This document shows positions 1 to 6,738 of a stretch of DNA of 39,000 nt, one piece after another; within the stretch, counting starts at the first letter, position 1, and the number at the start of each line of letters is the position of its first letter. Below the pieces are notes generated by a model. That model was not told the DNA's origin. It ran no database searches and worked only from the letters and a program-made list of their open reading frames with translations. Source of the DNA: Peptococcaceae bacterium (GTDB lineage: Bacteria > Bacillota > Desulfitobacteriia > Desulfitobacteriales > Syntrophobotulaceae); contig WRHI01000016.1 in assembly GCA_009783315.1 (NCBI GenBank), positions 1 to 39,000 of the forward strand, given 5' to 3'. The translations under genes and the position numbers were made by a program.

Positions 1-117
1 GACGCCATCGCTAAATACATTGGAGCATACAATCAAACCGCCAAGCCGTTTATTTGGAAGAAGCGAGAGGTAAAGGGGTCACAGATCAAAGATAAATTGT
101 CGAATTTACGCGGTTAG
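1..117 (+). CDS. IS630-family transposase, C-terminal end only
   Basis: The reading frame enters from the left edge and ends at TAG 115-117, giving the last 38 residues. The stretch reads YIGAYNQTAKPFIWKKRE, which is the typical tail of IS630/Tc1-type DDE transposases, just after the catalytic core. The catalytic residues lie outside the window, so activity cannot be judged. It is followed after only 3 bases by a terminal-inverted-repeat element (121-287) flanked by TA, the dinucleotide that IS630/Tc1 elements duplicate. The fragment may therefore be the source, or a relative, of the enzyme that moves that element; this is inference. Confidence 0.75.
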   Translation, partial: DAIAKYIGAYNQTAKPFIWKKREVKGSQIKDKLSNLRG

Positions 118-120
118 ACA

Positions 121-287
121 CTAGTACTCCACCAAGCCAAAATCGCTTAATGTCTTGCATCGTCTTTCGACACGCTGCTTCGTCAGATCCTCCTAGAAGA
201 CACCCGGTATTCGTCGTCGGTTCTTCCTTGCATCATGCCGAAATGCTTGCAATCCATTTAAGTGATTTGGACTTGGCGGAGTACTAG
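121..287. repeat. MITE-like terminal inverted repeat element, copy 1
   Basis: The ends are imperfect inverted repeats of about 29 bases (121-149 against 259-287), each beginning CTAGTACTCC. A TA dinucleotide sits at 122-123 and 285-286, so the element proper, 124-284, is 161 bp with TA flanks. The interior is itself partly palindromic and carries no coding frame. A second copy with the same ends and interior lies at 12221-12386. Size, non-coding content, inverted ends and TA flanks fit a non-autonomous IS630/Tc1-type MITE. It lies between a transposase tail and a nuclease tail, and its right end is also found in the duplicated block at 3852. Confidence 0.8.
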
Positions 288-428
288 CCGGAAGCCAGGG
301 GTGAAGCTAGGGACGAAGCCAGAGGTAGAGCAGAAGGCAAAGCGGAAGGCGTAACACAGCTGGCTAAATTGATCAGAGAAGGTTACGATATAGACACAGC
401 TCTCAAAATGATCAACGAAAGCTCTTAA
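288..428 (+). pseudogene. Rpn / PD-(D/E)XK nuclease-family transposase, C-terminal remnant
   Basis: From the end of the TIR element the frame is open to TAA 426-428. It begins with alternating charged repeats (EARGEARDEARGRAEGKAEG) and ends with LAKLIREGYDIDTALKMINE. This tail is characteristic of the recombination-promoting nuclease (Rpn) / PD-(D/E)XK nuclease-family transposases, whose nuclease core is missing here. The TIR element abuts it exactly, so the gene was probably truncated by insertion or deletion at that point. A near-identical, frameshifted copy lies at 3873-4014. Non-functional. Confidence 0.7.
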
Positions 429-485
429 AAAAGGCTGTTCCATTGATCTGTAAACAGAAGTAGAGACGCGGCCGAGCAGATTTTC

Positions 486-649
486 CTATACATCCTGTTC
501 CGCATACCATTCAATGAAGCTCTTAACGACCTTTTTCTTTCTCGGGCTGCAACGGAATATGGCGTCCTTGACGTCCTCCAGCGAATCGCTGCGATATTCC
601 TTGTCAACGCCAAGAAGAAGATAATCCGGGGTAACGCCCAAAGCGGCGC
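486..649 (-). pseudogene. XRE-family regulator, C-terminal fragment (duplicate)
   Basis: The minus-strand frame ending at 486 encodes the same last ~54 residues (ALGVTPDYLLLG ... FIEWYAEQDV) as the intact XRE gene at 4072-4395. At base 649 the similarity stops and unrelated AT-rich sequence follows, removing the helix-turn-helix. No start codon with a good ribosome binding site is seen in the hybrid frame. It is a by-product of the segmental duplication. Confidence 0.8.
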
Positions 650-877
650 TATAGTGTTTATAATACAAACTTGGGAATTTTAGTTGATAAACGAAATTCC
701 TCTTGAGCGGAAGCAATAACTGCGAAAAGCAGCACAAAAGAGCTAGTTAAATAGACCGCCGTCTGTTTGTTTCTGCACTAATTAGAGCGTCCAATTATGA
801 GTATTTGTACAAACAATATTAATAGGTTTATTTGAATTATTGAGGTAATTGATAGAAGGAAGCGGGGAGAGGAAGCT

Positions 878-1963
878 GTGCCATATTGGATCAATTGGTT
901 GATCATATTCCTGACTCATTCTGTTTCCATTATTCTCATGGCGTGCAGCATTATGTGGCTACTCCTCAGTTACAGAACGCGAGGTTTCTCAAATAACAGG
1001 ACCCGAGGCTTCCCGAACGCTGCCAACGCGAAGTTGTTACGCTCTTTTATCCTCTGTCAGAGCTGGATCATTGTTTGGCTGGTCGGGCAGCTTCTGGAGG
1101 TTAACGCAAACACGCTTTTGGAACAGACCATCGCGATCAATTTTACCTATCTTGCCACCGTTTGGTTTCTTGGACCGAGCCTTTTGCTCTTCTCTTTGAA
1201 CTTCACACGGAGGAATCTGCCGCCGCTCATCAAGGGGTTGCTGTTTGTTCCTGGGGCGATATTCTATGGGATCCTTGTTACAAACAGGGAATTCTATTTC
1301 AGCCGGTTCGAGTTGGGACTGTATGAGAAAGCCGCCGGCTTCTTTATTGCCATAGGATCTGTCTACCTTTATGTTGCCGTGTCTTTGCTGCTGATCCTGT
1401 TACGCAGCAGAAAGGCTTATCCGAAAAAACGGCGCCAGATGGGGCTTATCGGTTTGGTAGTGGCGCTGCCCTTTGGTGTCCATGTGCTTTCGATGGTGTT
1501 TTCTCAAACGGATTATACACCATACGCGTTTTCTGTTTCCGCTGTTCTGATCCTTGTCGCGATTGCCAAATATGAGTTCATGAATGTCATACCAGCCGCG
1601 CTGAATGAAATCGTTTATGGCTTGGATGATCCGATCATTGTAGCGGATCATCAGGAGGAAATCATCTTCATCAATGAAGCGGCGGCGGCGCTTTTTCCGC
1701 CCTGTGAAGAGATACAACCAGTGAAAATCGGCACTAAGACTATGGCTATACGTTCAACGTATCTCGTGCTCGCTGTGGGGACAACTTATCGGATTAATAC
1801 TGTCATATCCCCTAAAGAGGCCGATCAGGAAGTCGAGTACAGATCAACCACTCAAGACGTTATATCTGTTACCCAGGACGGACTGATCAAGGCCTTGAAA
1901 CCTGGCAATGGCTCCATCATCGTCTCCAATTGGGACAAACCTTTTACACTGAGAGGACACTAA
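878..1963 (+). CDS. Chimeric ORF: 7TM sensor kinase N-terminus joined to a BIG2-like tail
   Basis: The start is GTG 878, preceded by GGGGAGAGGAAG; 361 residues. Residues 1-235 hold seven hydrophobic segments (about 6-30, 56-75, 84-107, 117-134, 153-176, 188-208, 214-235), matching the histidine-kinase 7TM sensor module. Residues 244-278 (YGLDDPIIVADHQEEIIFIN) start a PAS domain. From about residue 282 the sequence turns into a bacterial Ig-like group 2 pattern (LAVGTTYRINTVISPKEAD, then VISVTQDGLIKALKPGNGSI). No phosphoacceptor or ATPase domain is present. The missing C-terminus of such a kinase reappears at 4399-4548, followed by its receiver gene, so this is very probably the front half of a split two-component sensor joined to a foreign tail. 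If made, it would be a membrane protein with the BIG2-like tail on the PAS (cytosolic) side, which argues for a pseudogene. Confidence 0.65.
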   Translation: MPYWINWLIIFLTHSVSIILMACSIMWLLLSYRTRGFSNNRTRGFPNAANAKLLRSFILCQSWIIVWLVGQLLEVNANTLLEQTIAINFTYLATVWFLGPSLLLFSLNFTRRNLPPLIKGLLFVPGAIFYGILVTNREFYFSRFELGLYEKAAGFFIAIGSVYLYVAVSLLLILLRSRKAYPKKRRQMGLIGLVVALPFGVHVLSMVFSQTDYTPYAFSVSAVLILVAIAKYEFMNVIPAALNEIVYGLDDPIIVADHQEEIIFINEAAAALFPPCEEIQPVKIGTKTMAIRSTYLVLAVGTTYRINTVISPKEADQEVEYRSTTQDVISVTQDGLIKALKPGNGSIIVSNWDKPFTLRGH

Positions 1964-2097
1964 CGGATAAGAGAGATAAATCATGCTATGAAGAAGGAGG
2001 CAATGAGGCGGCAGCGCAATCTTTCTGCGGTTAGTCCATGGATTCGCCACAGATCATTGATCATGGAACGTGACAATTGGAAAGGAAGTGGCCGAAA

Positions 2098-2316
2098 ATG
2101 GAGATTCTTGCGACTTTGGCCTTTTTGGCAATGATGATTCTGATGTTTATGATAATTTATGTTCTTCCATTAACGGGAGTTATCTATGGGATAGTTTTGT
2201 TGAAGAGGAAAAGAAAGAGAGAGGGTGTCGTTATCTTGACGATTAGCGCGCTCGTCTGTACGGCGGTTATTGCGTGGAGGATAACCCAGTTTCTATTGTT
2301 GGCTGGCTATCAATAA
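2098..2316 (+). CDS. Small membrane protein of unknown function
   Basis: 72 residues from ATG 2098, chosen because GGAAG lies 9 bases upstream; an in-frame TTG at 2077 is possible. There are two hydrophobic segments (about residues 3-35 and 45-68) separated by a basic loop KRKRKRE, so it is a small two-helix membrane protein. I recognise no family. It sits 49 bases before the ECF sigma factor on the same strand and may belong to that operon, perhaps as part of the signalling or envelope-stress module (inference). Confidence 0.5.
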   Translation: MEILATLAFLAMMILMFMIIYVLPLTGVIYGIVLLKRKRKREGVVILTISALVCTAVIAWRITQFLLLAGYQ

Positions 2317-2365
2317 AAATCAGATGAAGAGAACAGATAAATGATGTCATGAGGAAGAAGGCATA

Positions 2366-2863
2366 ATGAGAAACGATACTTTTGATGACATATACGCGGC
2401 AAATCTGCTGTACGTTCGCAGATTCCTTATCCGCTTATGCAGTGGCAACGAATTCAAGGCTGAAGAGTTAACACAGGAAACATTCTTTCAGGCATATAGA
2501 AGTATTCATCGTTTCGAAGGTGCCTGCCAGATCAAAACCTGGCTTTGTTCCATAGCTCACAAGGTTTATTGCGCTTCTTTACGAAAAGAGCGCAGGCAAA
2601 AGAGAGTTGAAGCGCAAGCGATCAGCGAATTCGCCGGATACTCCCTTCAAGACGGGGATTCTCTCGAACGAGATGTTATATCCATTATGAATCAGTTGCC
2701 CAGCCTTACATCAAAAGTATTGTTATATCGCTTGTTTCGGGATATCCCCTATTCAGAAATATCCAGATTGCTTGGCATATCGGAAAACTCCGCCAAGGTC
2801 ATATACCACAGAGGACGGGTCAAGCTCAAAGAAAAGCTGAAGGAGAATGGTTATGAAATGTGA
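2366..2863 (+). CDS. ECF-type RNA polymerase sigma factor
   Basis: 165 residues with GAGGAAGAAGG before ATG 2366. Region 2 lies at about residues 10-78 (AEELTQETFFQAYRSIHRFEG, then IKTWLCSIAHKVY), the core-binding and -10 recognition part. Region 4 lies at about residues 108-160 (LPSLTSKVLLYRLFRDIPYS, EISRLLGISENSAKV), the -35 recognition helix-turn-helix. This is the standard two-domain ECF architecture and length. Its stop overlaps the start of the downstream zinc-finger anti-sigma gene by 11 bases, implying translational coupling and a classic sigma/anti-sigma pair. Bases 2715-2749 of this gene are duplicated exactly at 7135-7169. Confidence 0.9.
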   Translation: MRNDTFDDIYAANLLYVRRFLIRLCSGNEFKAEELTQETFFQAYRSIHRFEGACQIKTWLCSIAHKVYCASLRKERRQKRVEAQAISEFAGYSLQDGDSLERDVISIMNQLPSLTSKVLLYRLFRDIPYSEISRLLGISENSAKVIYHRGRVKLKEKLKENGYEM

Positions 2864-3716
2864 ATGCGACATGATTCAGGATCTGATTCCCCTTGTCAAA
2901 GACGGTGTTGCCAGCGAGAGCAGTAAGAAAGAGGTGCTGGCGCACATTAAGGAATGCGGCGCCTGCAGAGAACTCTATGAAACAGACGCACAGGTTGTTA
3001 TGCCATCGCTCAACGAAAGCGAACATGTGGAGATGCAAAAAGTCATGACCTATAAAAAACGCATCAAAAAAAATAAGAAACTGTATTATTCAGCATTGGG
3101 AGTGCTTGCCCTTCTATGGCTGGCCGGGGTCATCGCTGTAGTGGTGTTGTTTATGGGTGATTCATATACCACGCGGGATATTGCGGAATATGGCAAATAT
3201 TCCGGGCATATTGCATTTGAAGAAGAAGGGATACACAGTCTGCTTGAGATTTTCCCCAAAGCGTTGCCGCCAGCCGCCCAGGTTAATGATTACTATTACT
3301 ATTGCAGCAACGGAGGGCTGTTTGATAATTCCTATCAGCTCTATTTGGTTTGTTCCTATGAGCAGGATGAATTTGTCCGCGAAAGGGAACGGCTGGAATC
3401 CATAGAAATATCGTATGTAGGCAGGATCCAGAAGCCAACCATAACCGATACAGGATTCCGTTATCGCGCGGTTGTCACGGTCTATCAAGATAAAGATTCC
3501 TTTGAATACGCGCTTCTTGATGCTGAAACACAGACAATCGCCTATGTGTACGCGCAGACCATGGGCATAAAGAGGTCAATAGTTCCTCGGCAATACCGCC
3601 CGCAGGGATTCAAGCCGCCTCAAAGTGAATTGACGGAATGGGGTTCATATAACATTTATCGTTTCAAGGACGGGGTAATCTATGTCGCGCCGCCAAGGGA
3701 TCATGATGAGCGTTGA
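2853..3716 (+). CDS. Anti-sigma factor with zf-HC2 domain and one membrane helix
   Basis: 287 residues. ATG 2853 is preferred over ATG 2847 because AAGGAG ends 7 bases before it. The N-terminus contains CECDMIQDLIPLVKDGVAS and HIKECGACRELY; the H-x3-C-x2-C pattern (His31, Cys35, Cys38) is the zinc-binding anti-sigma domain. A single membrane helix follows at about residues 78-101. The remaining ~185 residues would be extracytoplasmic and may sense the signal; I recognise no family there. It overlaps the sigma factor gene and should bind its product and hold it at the membrane. Confidence 0.85.
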   Translation: MKCECDMIQDLIPLVKDGVASESSKKEVLAHIKECGACRELYETDAQVVMPSLNESEHVEMQKVMTYKKRIKKNKKLYYSALGVLALLWLAGVIAVVVLFMGDSYTTRDIAEYGKYSGHIAFEEEGIHSLLEIFPKALPPAAQVNDYYYYCSNGGLFDNSYQLYLVCSYEQDEFVRERERLESIEISYVGRIQKPTITDTGFRYRAVVTVYQDKDSFEYALLDAETQTIAYVYAQTMGIKRSIVPRQYRPQGFKPPQSELTEWGSYNIYRFKDGVIYVAPPRDHDER

Positions 3717-3774
3717 CGGAGTCCAAAGCCTTGGCAATTTCCTCGTAAATTGATTGTGCTGTATGAAATGGATA

Positions 3775-3816
3775 CAGATCAGACCCCTCCCGTCCCTCCG
3801 GCTGGGGTCTGATCTG
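3775..3816. terminator. Strong stem-loop after the anti-sigma gene
   Basis: A perfect 13-bp inverted repeat (CAGATCAGACCCC / GGGGTCTGATCTG) encloses a 16-base loop, 58 bases after the anti-sigma stop codon. No U-run follows on either strand, so it is an atypical intrinsic terminator. It could instead be a transcript-stabilising hairpin or a recombination remnant. Confidence 0.45.
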
Positions 3817-3851
3817 TCTGACCTATAACAGGCGCGAGGCAATAATTGTTT

Positions 3852-4235
3852 TTTGGCTTGGCGGAGTACTAGCCGGAAGCCAGGAGTGAAGTTATGGGCG
3901 AAGCCAGAGGCAGAGCAGAAGGGCAAAGCGGAAGGCGTAACACAGCTGGCTAAATTGATCAGAGAAGGTTACGATATAGACACAGCTCTCAAAATGATCA
4001 ACGAAAGCTCTTAAAAAAGGCTGTTCCATTGATCTGTAAACAGAAGTAGAGACGCGGCCGAGCAGATTTTCCTATACATCCTGTTCCGCATACCATTCAA
4101 TGAAGCTCTTAACGACCTTTTTCTTTCTCGGGCTGCAACGGAATATGGCGTCCTTGACGTCCTCCAGCGAATCGCTGCGATATTCCTTGTCAACGCCAAG
4201 AAGAAGATAATCCGGGGTAACGCCCAAAGCGGCGC
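3852..4235. repeat. Segmental duplication, copy B (pairs with 269-649)
   Basis: This starts with a truncated right inverted repeat of the TIR element (GGCTTGGCGGAGTACTAG, 3855-3872) and runs through the nuclease remnant into the XRE gene. Both copies have the element end joined to the nuclease remnant at the same base, so the duplication post-dates the element insertion. One extra G in a GAAGGG run separates it from copy A. Confidence 0.85.
3873..4014 (+). pseudogene. Rpn / PD-(D/E)XK nuclease-family transposase remnant, frameshifted copy
   Basis: Same tail as 288-428, with an added G (GAAGGGCAAAG instead of GAAGGCAAAG) that throws the C-terminal LAKLIREGYDIDTALKMINE out of frame with the repeat part. 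Only the last third of the original gene exists. It converges on the XRE regulator gene at 4072. Confidence 0.7.
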
Positions 4236-4395
4236 ATAGCTTCATCAGGGTTTCGATGCTGCACTTCGCGCCACGCTCCACATTACCGGTGTAGGTGGCG
4301 CTCAGTAAGGCTTTTTCTGCCAACTCCGCCTGGGTCATATCCAGCACGTCCCGGCGTTTCGCTATTCTCTTGCCGATTTGTTTATAGTCTATCAT
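4072..4395 (-). CDS. XRE-family helix-turn-helix regulator
   Basis: 107 residues from the ATG at 4395 (MIDYKQIGKRIAKRR). A longer frame exists, but the family normally starts at this methionine. The helix-turn-helix covers about residues 6-66 (MTQAELAEKALLSATYTGNV, then SIETLMKLCAALGVTPDYLL). A 40-residue tail with a basic patch (SPRKKKVVKSFIEWY) follows. It probably binds DNA as a dimer and represses its own region. The start codon lies directly against the sensor-kinase remnant beginning near 4399, so this gene's arrival coincides with the break in the two-component system. A truncated duplicate lies at 486-649. Confidence 0.8.
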   Translation of the reverse strand: MIDYKQIGKRIAKRRDVLDMTQAELAEKALLSATYTGNVERGAKCSIETLMKLCAALGVTPDYLLLGVDKEYRSDSLEDVKDAIFRCSPRKKKVVKSFIEWYAEQDV

Positions 4396-4398
4396 TTG

Positions 4399-4548
4399 GG
4401 TCTGACGGGAATGGAAAGGGCTGTCCGGCATATAGGCGGACAGATTCAATTCAGTTCCGCTAAGGGAGAGGGCTTCGCTGTTCGGGCGGCTGTTCCTGTC
4501 ACCGGGAAAACAGAGAAGAAGATTATCGAGGGGGTGGGCGCCAAATGA
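4399..4548 (+). pseudogene. Histidine kinase, C-terminal remnant of the ATPase domain
   Basis: The open frame reads GLTGMERAVRHIGGQIQF then KGEGFAVRAAVPV and stops at TGA 4546-4548. GLxGMxeR followed by GG.I and GEGF.V...P is the G2-box end of a GHKL ATPase domain of sensor kinases. The stop overlaps the ATG of the receiver gene (4545) in an ATGA arrangement, the usual kinase/regulator coupling. It is the likely detached C-terminus of the 7TM sensor at 878. Confidence 0.75.
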
Positions 4549-4721
4549 TTAAGGTTCTTGTAGCGGAGGATGATTTTTTTCTGCGCGATGGGCTCAAGAA
4601 AGATTTAGAAAGAGATGAAGAAATCCGAGTCTGCGGGCTTGCCGCTGATGGAGAAGAGGCCTATAAGCTGTGTCTGCAGGAAAGACCGGATGTTGATTTA
4701 AAGGAAAGCGATATCATTTAG
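4545..4721 (+). pseudogene. Response regulator, truncated receiver domain
   Basis: It begins MIKVLVAEDDFFLRDGLKK, with the paired acidic residues of a receiver domain, and continues to ERPDVD at the point where the phosphoacceptor strand should be. There the sequence leaves the family and stops at TAG 4719-4721 after 58 residues. No output domain remains. The break coincides with the start of an AP2-domain fragment in another frame (near 4697). Confidence 0.75.
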
Positions 4722-4953
4722 GCATTTAGGCTGCTACGACGACGTTAACGACGCTATCAGAGCTAGGAAACAGGCGGAAGAAGCACTTTTTCATCCATTC
4801 CTGGAGTGGTATGATGAATATGTCGAAGCTTTATCAATGGGCAACAGGGACCACCGGCGTCGTTCGATGAATAAACAACGTGTTTTATATCATGCAGAAC
4901 TATGCTCTAACCGAAGAGGTCTGATTTGGTTGTGCTTATCAATCTGCAAATAG
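4697..4953 (+). pseudogene. AP2-domain protein (HNH/phage-type) C-terminal remnant
   Basis: One frame reads FKGKRYHLGI then stops; a second frame carries on with HLGCYDDVNDAIRARKQAEE and ALFHPFLEWYDE. Together they match the end of an AP2-type DNA-binding domain found in bacterial and phage HNH endonucleases. An 8-bp tandem duplication (CATTTAGG twice, about 4715-4730) explains the frame change: removing one unit joins the two parts in frame. The tail after about 4840 up to TAG 4951-4953 has no recognisable similarity. Confidence 0.6.
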
Positions 4954-5014
4954 TTCGACGAATGCCGATGTTGGATAATTCGGGGCATAATCGTTCCTGC
5001 AGGATGTCAGATGA

Positions 5015-5734
5015 TTAATCTTCCAATAAATATTTGATCATGCGTTGTGGGTTATCAAAAAATTGTTTATAAATATTAAAGTGTTGACATTTCGTGTACT
5101 CTACTTTCTCAATACCTGTTTCGGAAAACTCCAAAATAGTTGCGTTCGGATAAGCAAGCAGAATTGGTGAATGCGTGGCAATAATGAACTGGGAGTTATG
5201 TTCAATAAGACGGTGGATTTCAGCAAGCAATGTCATTTGGCGTAAAGGAGATAGTGCGGATTCTGGTTCGTCTAGGATATATAGTCCATTACCACGGAAT
5301 CTGTTTTGAAAAAGAGCCAGGAAACTTTCGCCATGTGATTGTTCATGCAATGATCGCTCACCATAACCTGTAACTTCAAGTTCTTCAATGTTGGAAGCAA
5401 CATTATAAAAACTCTCTGAACGCAAAAAATAACCATCCTTATAAAAGGTGGATTTGGCTATCGTTAAACAGTCAGACAATTCATATGTTGTTTTTCTTGT
5501 GGAAAAATTGAAGTTTTTCGAGCCGCCTTCCGCATTGAACCCCATTCCAACTGCAATAGCTTCGATCAGCGTTGATTTGCCAGAACCATTTTCACCAACG
5601 AAAAAAGTCATCGTATTTTCAAAAATAATTTCTTTTTTCACAGAAAGGTATTGAAGGACTGGCAACCTGTTAAGATAGGATTTTTTATCTATCCCGCCAT
5701 TATATATGACGCTATCTACATATTGGCTACGCAT
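5015..5734 (-). CDS. AAA/ABC-type ATPase (SMC-like, COG3910-type)
   Basis: 239 residues from ATG 5734, chosen because GAGGTG lies 7 bases upstream; the TTG at 5740 would sit on the ribosome binding site. Walker A is GENGSGKST (47-55), the ABC signature is SHGES (133-137), Walker B is LYILDEPE (151-158) and the switch histidine is H188 in ATHSP. The short insertion between Walker A and signature fits the compact predicted ATPases of the AAA_21/AAA_23 group rather than transporters; no transmembrane partner is next to it. Such proteins occur as stand-alone ATPases or with nucleases in defence systems, but no nuclease partner is seen here. A specific role cannot be assigned. Confidence 0.8.
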   Translation of the reverse strand: MRSQYVDSVIYNGGIDKKSYLNRLPVLQYLSVKKEIIFENTMTFFVGENGSGKSTLIEAIAVGMGFNAEGGSKNFNFSTRKTTYELSDCLTIAKSTFYKDGYFLRSESFYNVASNIEELEVTGYGERSLHEQSHGESFLALFQNRFRGNGLYILDEPESALSPLRQMTLLAEIHRLIEHNSQFIIATHSPILLAYPNATILEFSETGIEKVEYTKCQHFNIYKQFFDNPQRMIKYLLED

Positions 5735-5859
5735 TGACAATCACCTCTCAGTGGCTTTCAGCCTATGAATGATACTACAGCATAAATGATCTGAGATCAA
5801 GTCTGAGAGTATTTCAGTTTGAGAATGATTCAATTTAATTCCATCATTCCATATTCCCA

Positions 5860-6027
5860 ATGGACTGGTTGGCGAAAATTGCCAACACGAATCTTAACGG
5901 CATTATGACGAAGTCAACGCCGTTCTTGGGACAAACGGTTCCCTTTGCAATGACTGTGATTGCGGTCTATATGGTTGTCTTTTGGCTGACGGCTTGGGAT
6001 GGGTTTGTGCGACGGGATGTTAGGTGA
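5860..6027 (+). pseudogene. ABC-2-type permease, C-terminal remnant
   Basis: The 55-residue frame reads LGQTVPFAMTVIAVYMVVFW then LTAWDGFVRRDV. One hydrophobic helix followed by a short basic tail resembles the last membrane span of ABC-2 multidrug/lantibiotic permeases. A stop codon lies just upstream in frame and no ribosome binding site is seen. I consider it a gene remnant. Confidence 0.45.
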
Positions 6028-6055
6028 CTGTCATTTCGCAGTTGTCATTTGTTCC

Positions 6056-6218
6056 TTATCCTGATCTCAGCTAAAAACAGAGTCATATTTACGAGGATAT
6101 TTTGCGTTTGTCAAGGCAGACGACGAAGGCGGGCTGGTTGCCCGACAAGGAGGATAACGCAGACAGACGGAAAATAGACCGTAAAGATGGCTCTGTTTTT
6201 AGTTGAGATTAGGATTAA
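6056..6218. repeat. Second inverted-repeat (MITE-like) element
   Basis: CCTGATCTCAGCTAAAAACA (from 6060) is mirrored by the complement of 6187-6213, with 3 mismatches in 27 bases, all of which would be G-U pairs in RNA. About 100 non-coding bases lie between. Its interior (CAAGGCAGACGACGAAGGCG and further) resembles the reverse complement of the interior of the elements at 121 and 12221. A folding RNA or a small non-autonomous element is possible. Confidence 0.55.
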
Positions 6219-6261
6219 TATAGACAGATCAAATCTTTTCATCGTTACTCTTCCTAAAATG

Positions 6262-6291
6262 CAAGGGGCCGCGTAGCCCCTTGTGTTTTTT
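6262..6291 (+). terminator. Rho-independent terminator
   Basis: An 8-bp perfect stem (CAAGGGGC / GCCCCTTG) with a 6-base loop is followed by TGTTTTTT. It lies 2 bases upstream of the group II intron fragment, which is the expected target context for class C introns. The gene it once terminated has been lost or is the permease remnant upstream. Confidence 0.75.
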
Positions 6292-6293
6292 AA

Positions 6294-6450
6294 GTGCGCC
6301 CGGCATGGGCGATGACTTGGCGGTGGAAATCCGCTACAGGCTTGGCAGTAGGAACTGTAGCCAAAGGCAAGGGTTGTCCGCTGTGAGGCGGAATCTGAAG
6401 GAAGCTGGCGGCAAAACCTCGGCCTGACGAACAGAAATCACATCAGGCAA
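6294..6450 (+). mobile_element. Group II intron, 5' domain I fragment
   Basis: It begins GTGCGCCCGGCATGGGCG, the conserved 5' end of bacterial group II introns, and contains further domain I signatures: GGTGGAAATCCGCTACAGGC, AGTAGGAACTGTAGCCAAAG, then CTGAAGGAAGCTGGCGGCAA and CTGACGAACAGAAATCACAT. No intron-encoded reverse transcriptase and no domain V/VI follow; the sequence passes directly into the ribosome binding site of the gene at 6466. It is a 3'-truncated intron. Its position behind a terminator hairpin is typical of class C introns. Confidence 0.75.
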
Positions 6451-6465
6451 GAAAGGAGAATTCAG

Positions 6466-6738
6466 ATGAACAATTATTTTGACGGGAATTTGGCGTTGGA
6501 AATGCCGAGAAGCTACGTGTTTGTCGGTCAAGAAGAGATGGAGTATATTGATGGAGGGGATGTTGGAAGAAACGGACAAAGTGCTGAATGGTGGGGAATG
6601 AATTACTATTTCTCACGTGATAGAACCTCTTCATTAGTTTACAAAGAATCGAGAAAGCAATATGGCAGTTTATGGGCATCCATATTGATTATAGATCACT
6701 ACAGGATTGTTTCGGTTTTCATTCGGTTTTATGACTAA
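6466..6738 (+). CDS. Double-glycine-leader peptide (bacteriocin-like), possibly degraded
   Basis: 90 residues from ATG 6466 with AGAAAGGAG upstream. The first 31 residues end in EEMEYIDGG, a classic double-glycine leader recognised by peptidase-containing ABC exporters (C39 type). The predicted core begins DVGRNGQSAEWWGMNYYFSR. The C-terminal part lacks the long glycine/alanine-rich stretch usual in class II bacteriocins and ends in a hydrophobic segment, so the core may be shortened by deletion. No exporter is in the window. The small membrane protein downstream overlaps it and could be an immunity protein (inference). Confidence 0.6.
   Translation: MNNYFDGNLALEMPRSYVFVGQEEMEYIDGGDVGRNGQSAEWWGMNYYFSRDRTSSLVYKESRKQYGSLWASILIIDHYRIVSVFIRFYD

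Larger units (their letters stand above)
269..649. repeat. Segmental duplication, copy A (pairs with 3852-4235)
   Basis: About 380 bp, from the right inverted repeat of the TIR element through the nuclease remnant and into the convergent XRE gene, recurs at 3852-4235. The part from about 394 to 649 looks identical by eye; the left part carries a few substitutions and one inserted G in copy B. The match stops abruptly at base 649, inside the XRE reading frame. Copy A therefore keeps only the end of that gene, and copy B holds the whole gene. Confidence 0.85.

Noticed and set aside
121-287. Treating the TIR element as the right end of the adjacent IS630 element
   Set aside because: The same 160-bp element with both ends stands alone at 12221, so it is its own unit. 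A relation to the IS through shared ends remains possible but cannot be tested without the left end.
2003-2136. Short frame from ATG 2003 behind AAGGAGG
   Set aside because: The ribosome binding site is good, but the frame overlaps the small membrane protein gene, encodes an arginine/tryptophan-rich peptide with no similarity, and its upstream region resembles that of the sigma factor start, so it may be a degraded duplicate.
5015-5734. AAA ATPase as part of a defence system such as Gabija or retron-ATPase type
   Set aside because: No nuclease, helicase, reverse transcriptase or HNH partner is adjacent; it stands alone between pseudogenes.
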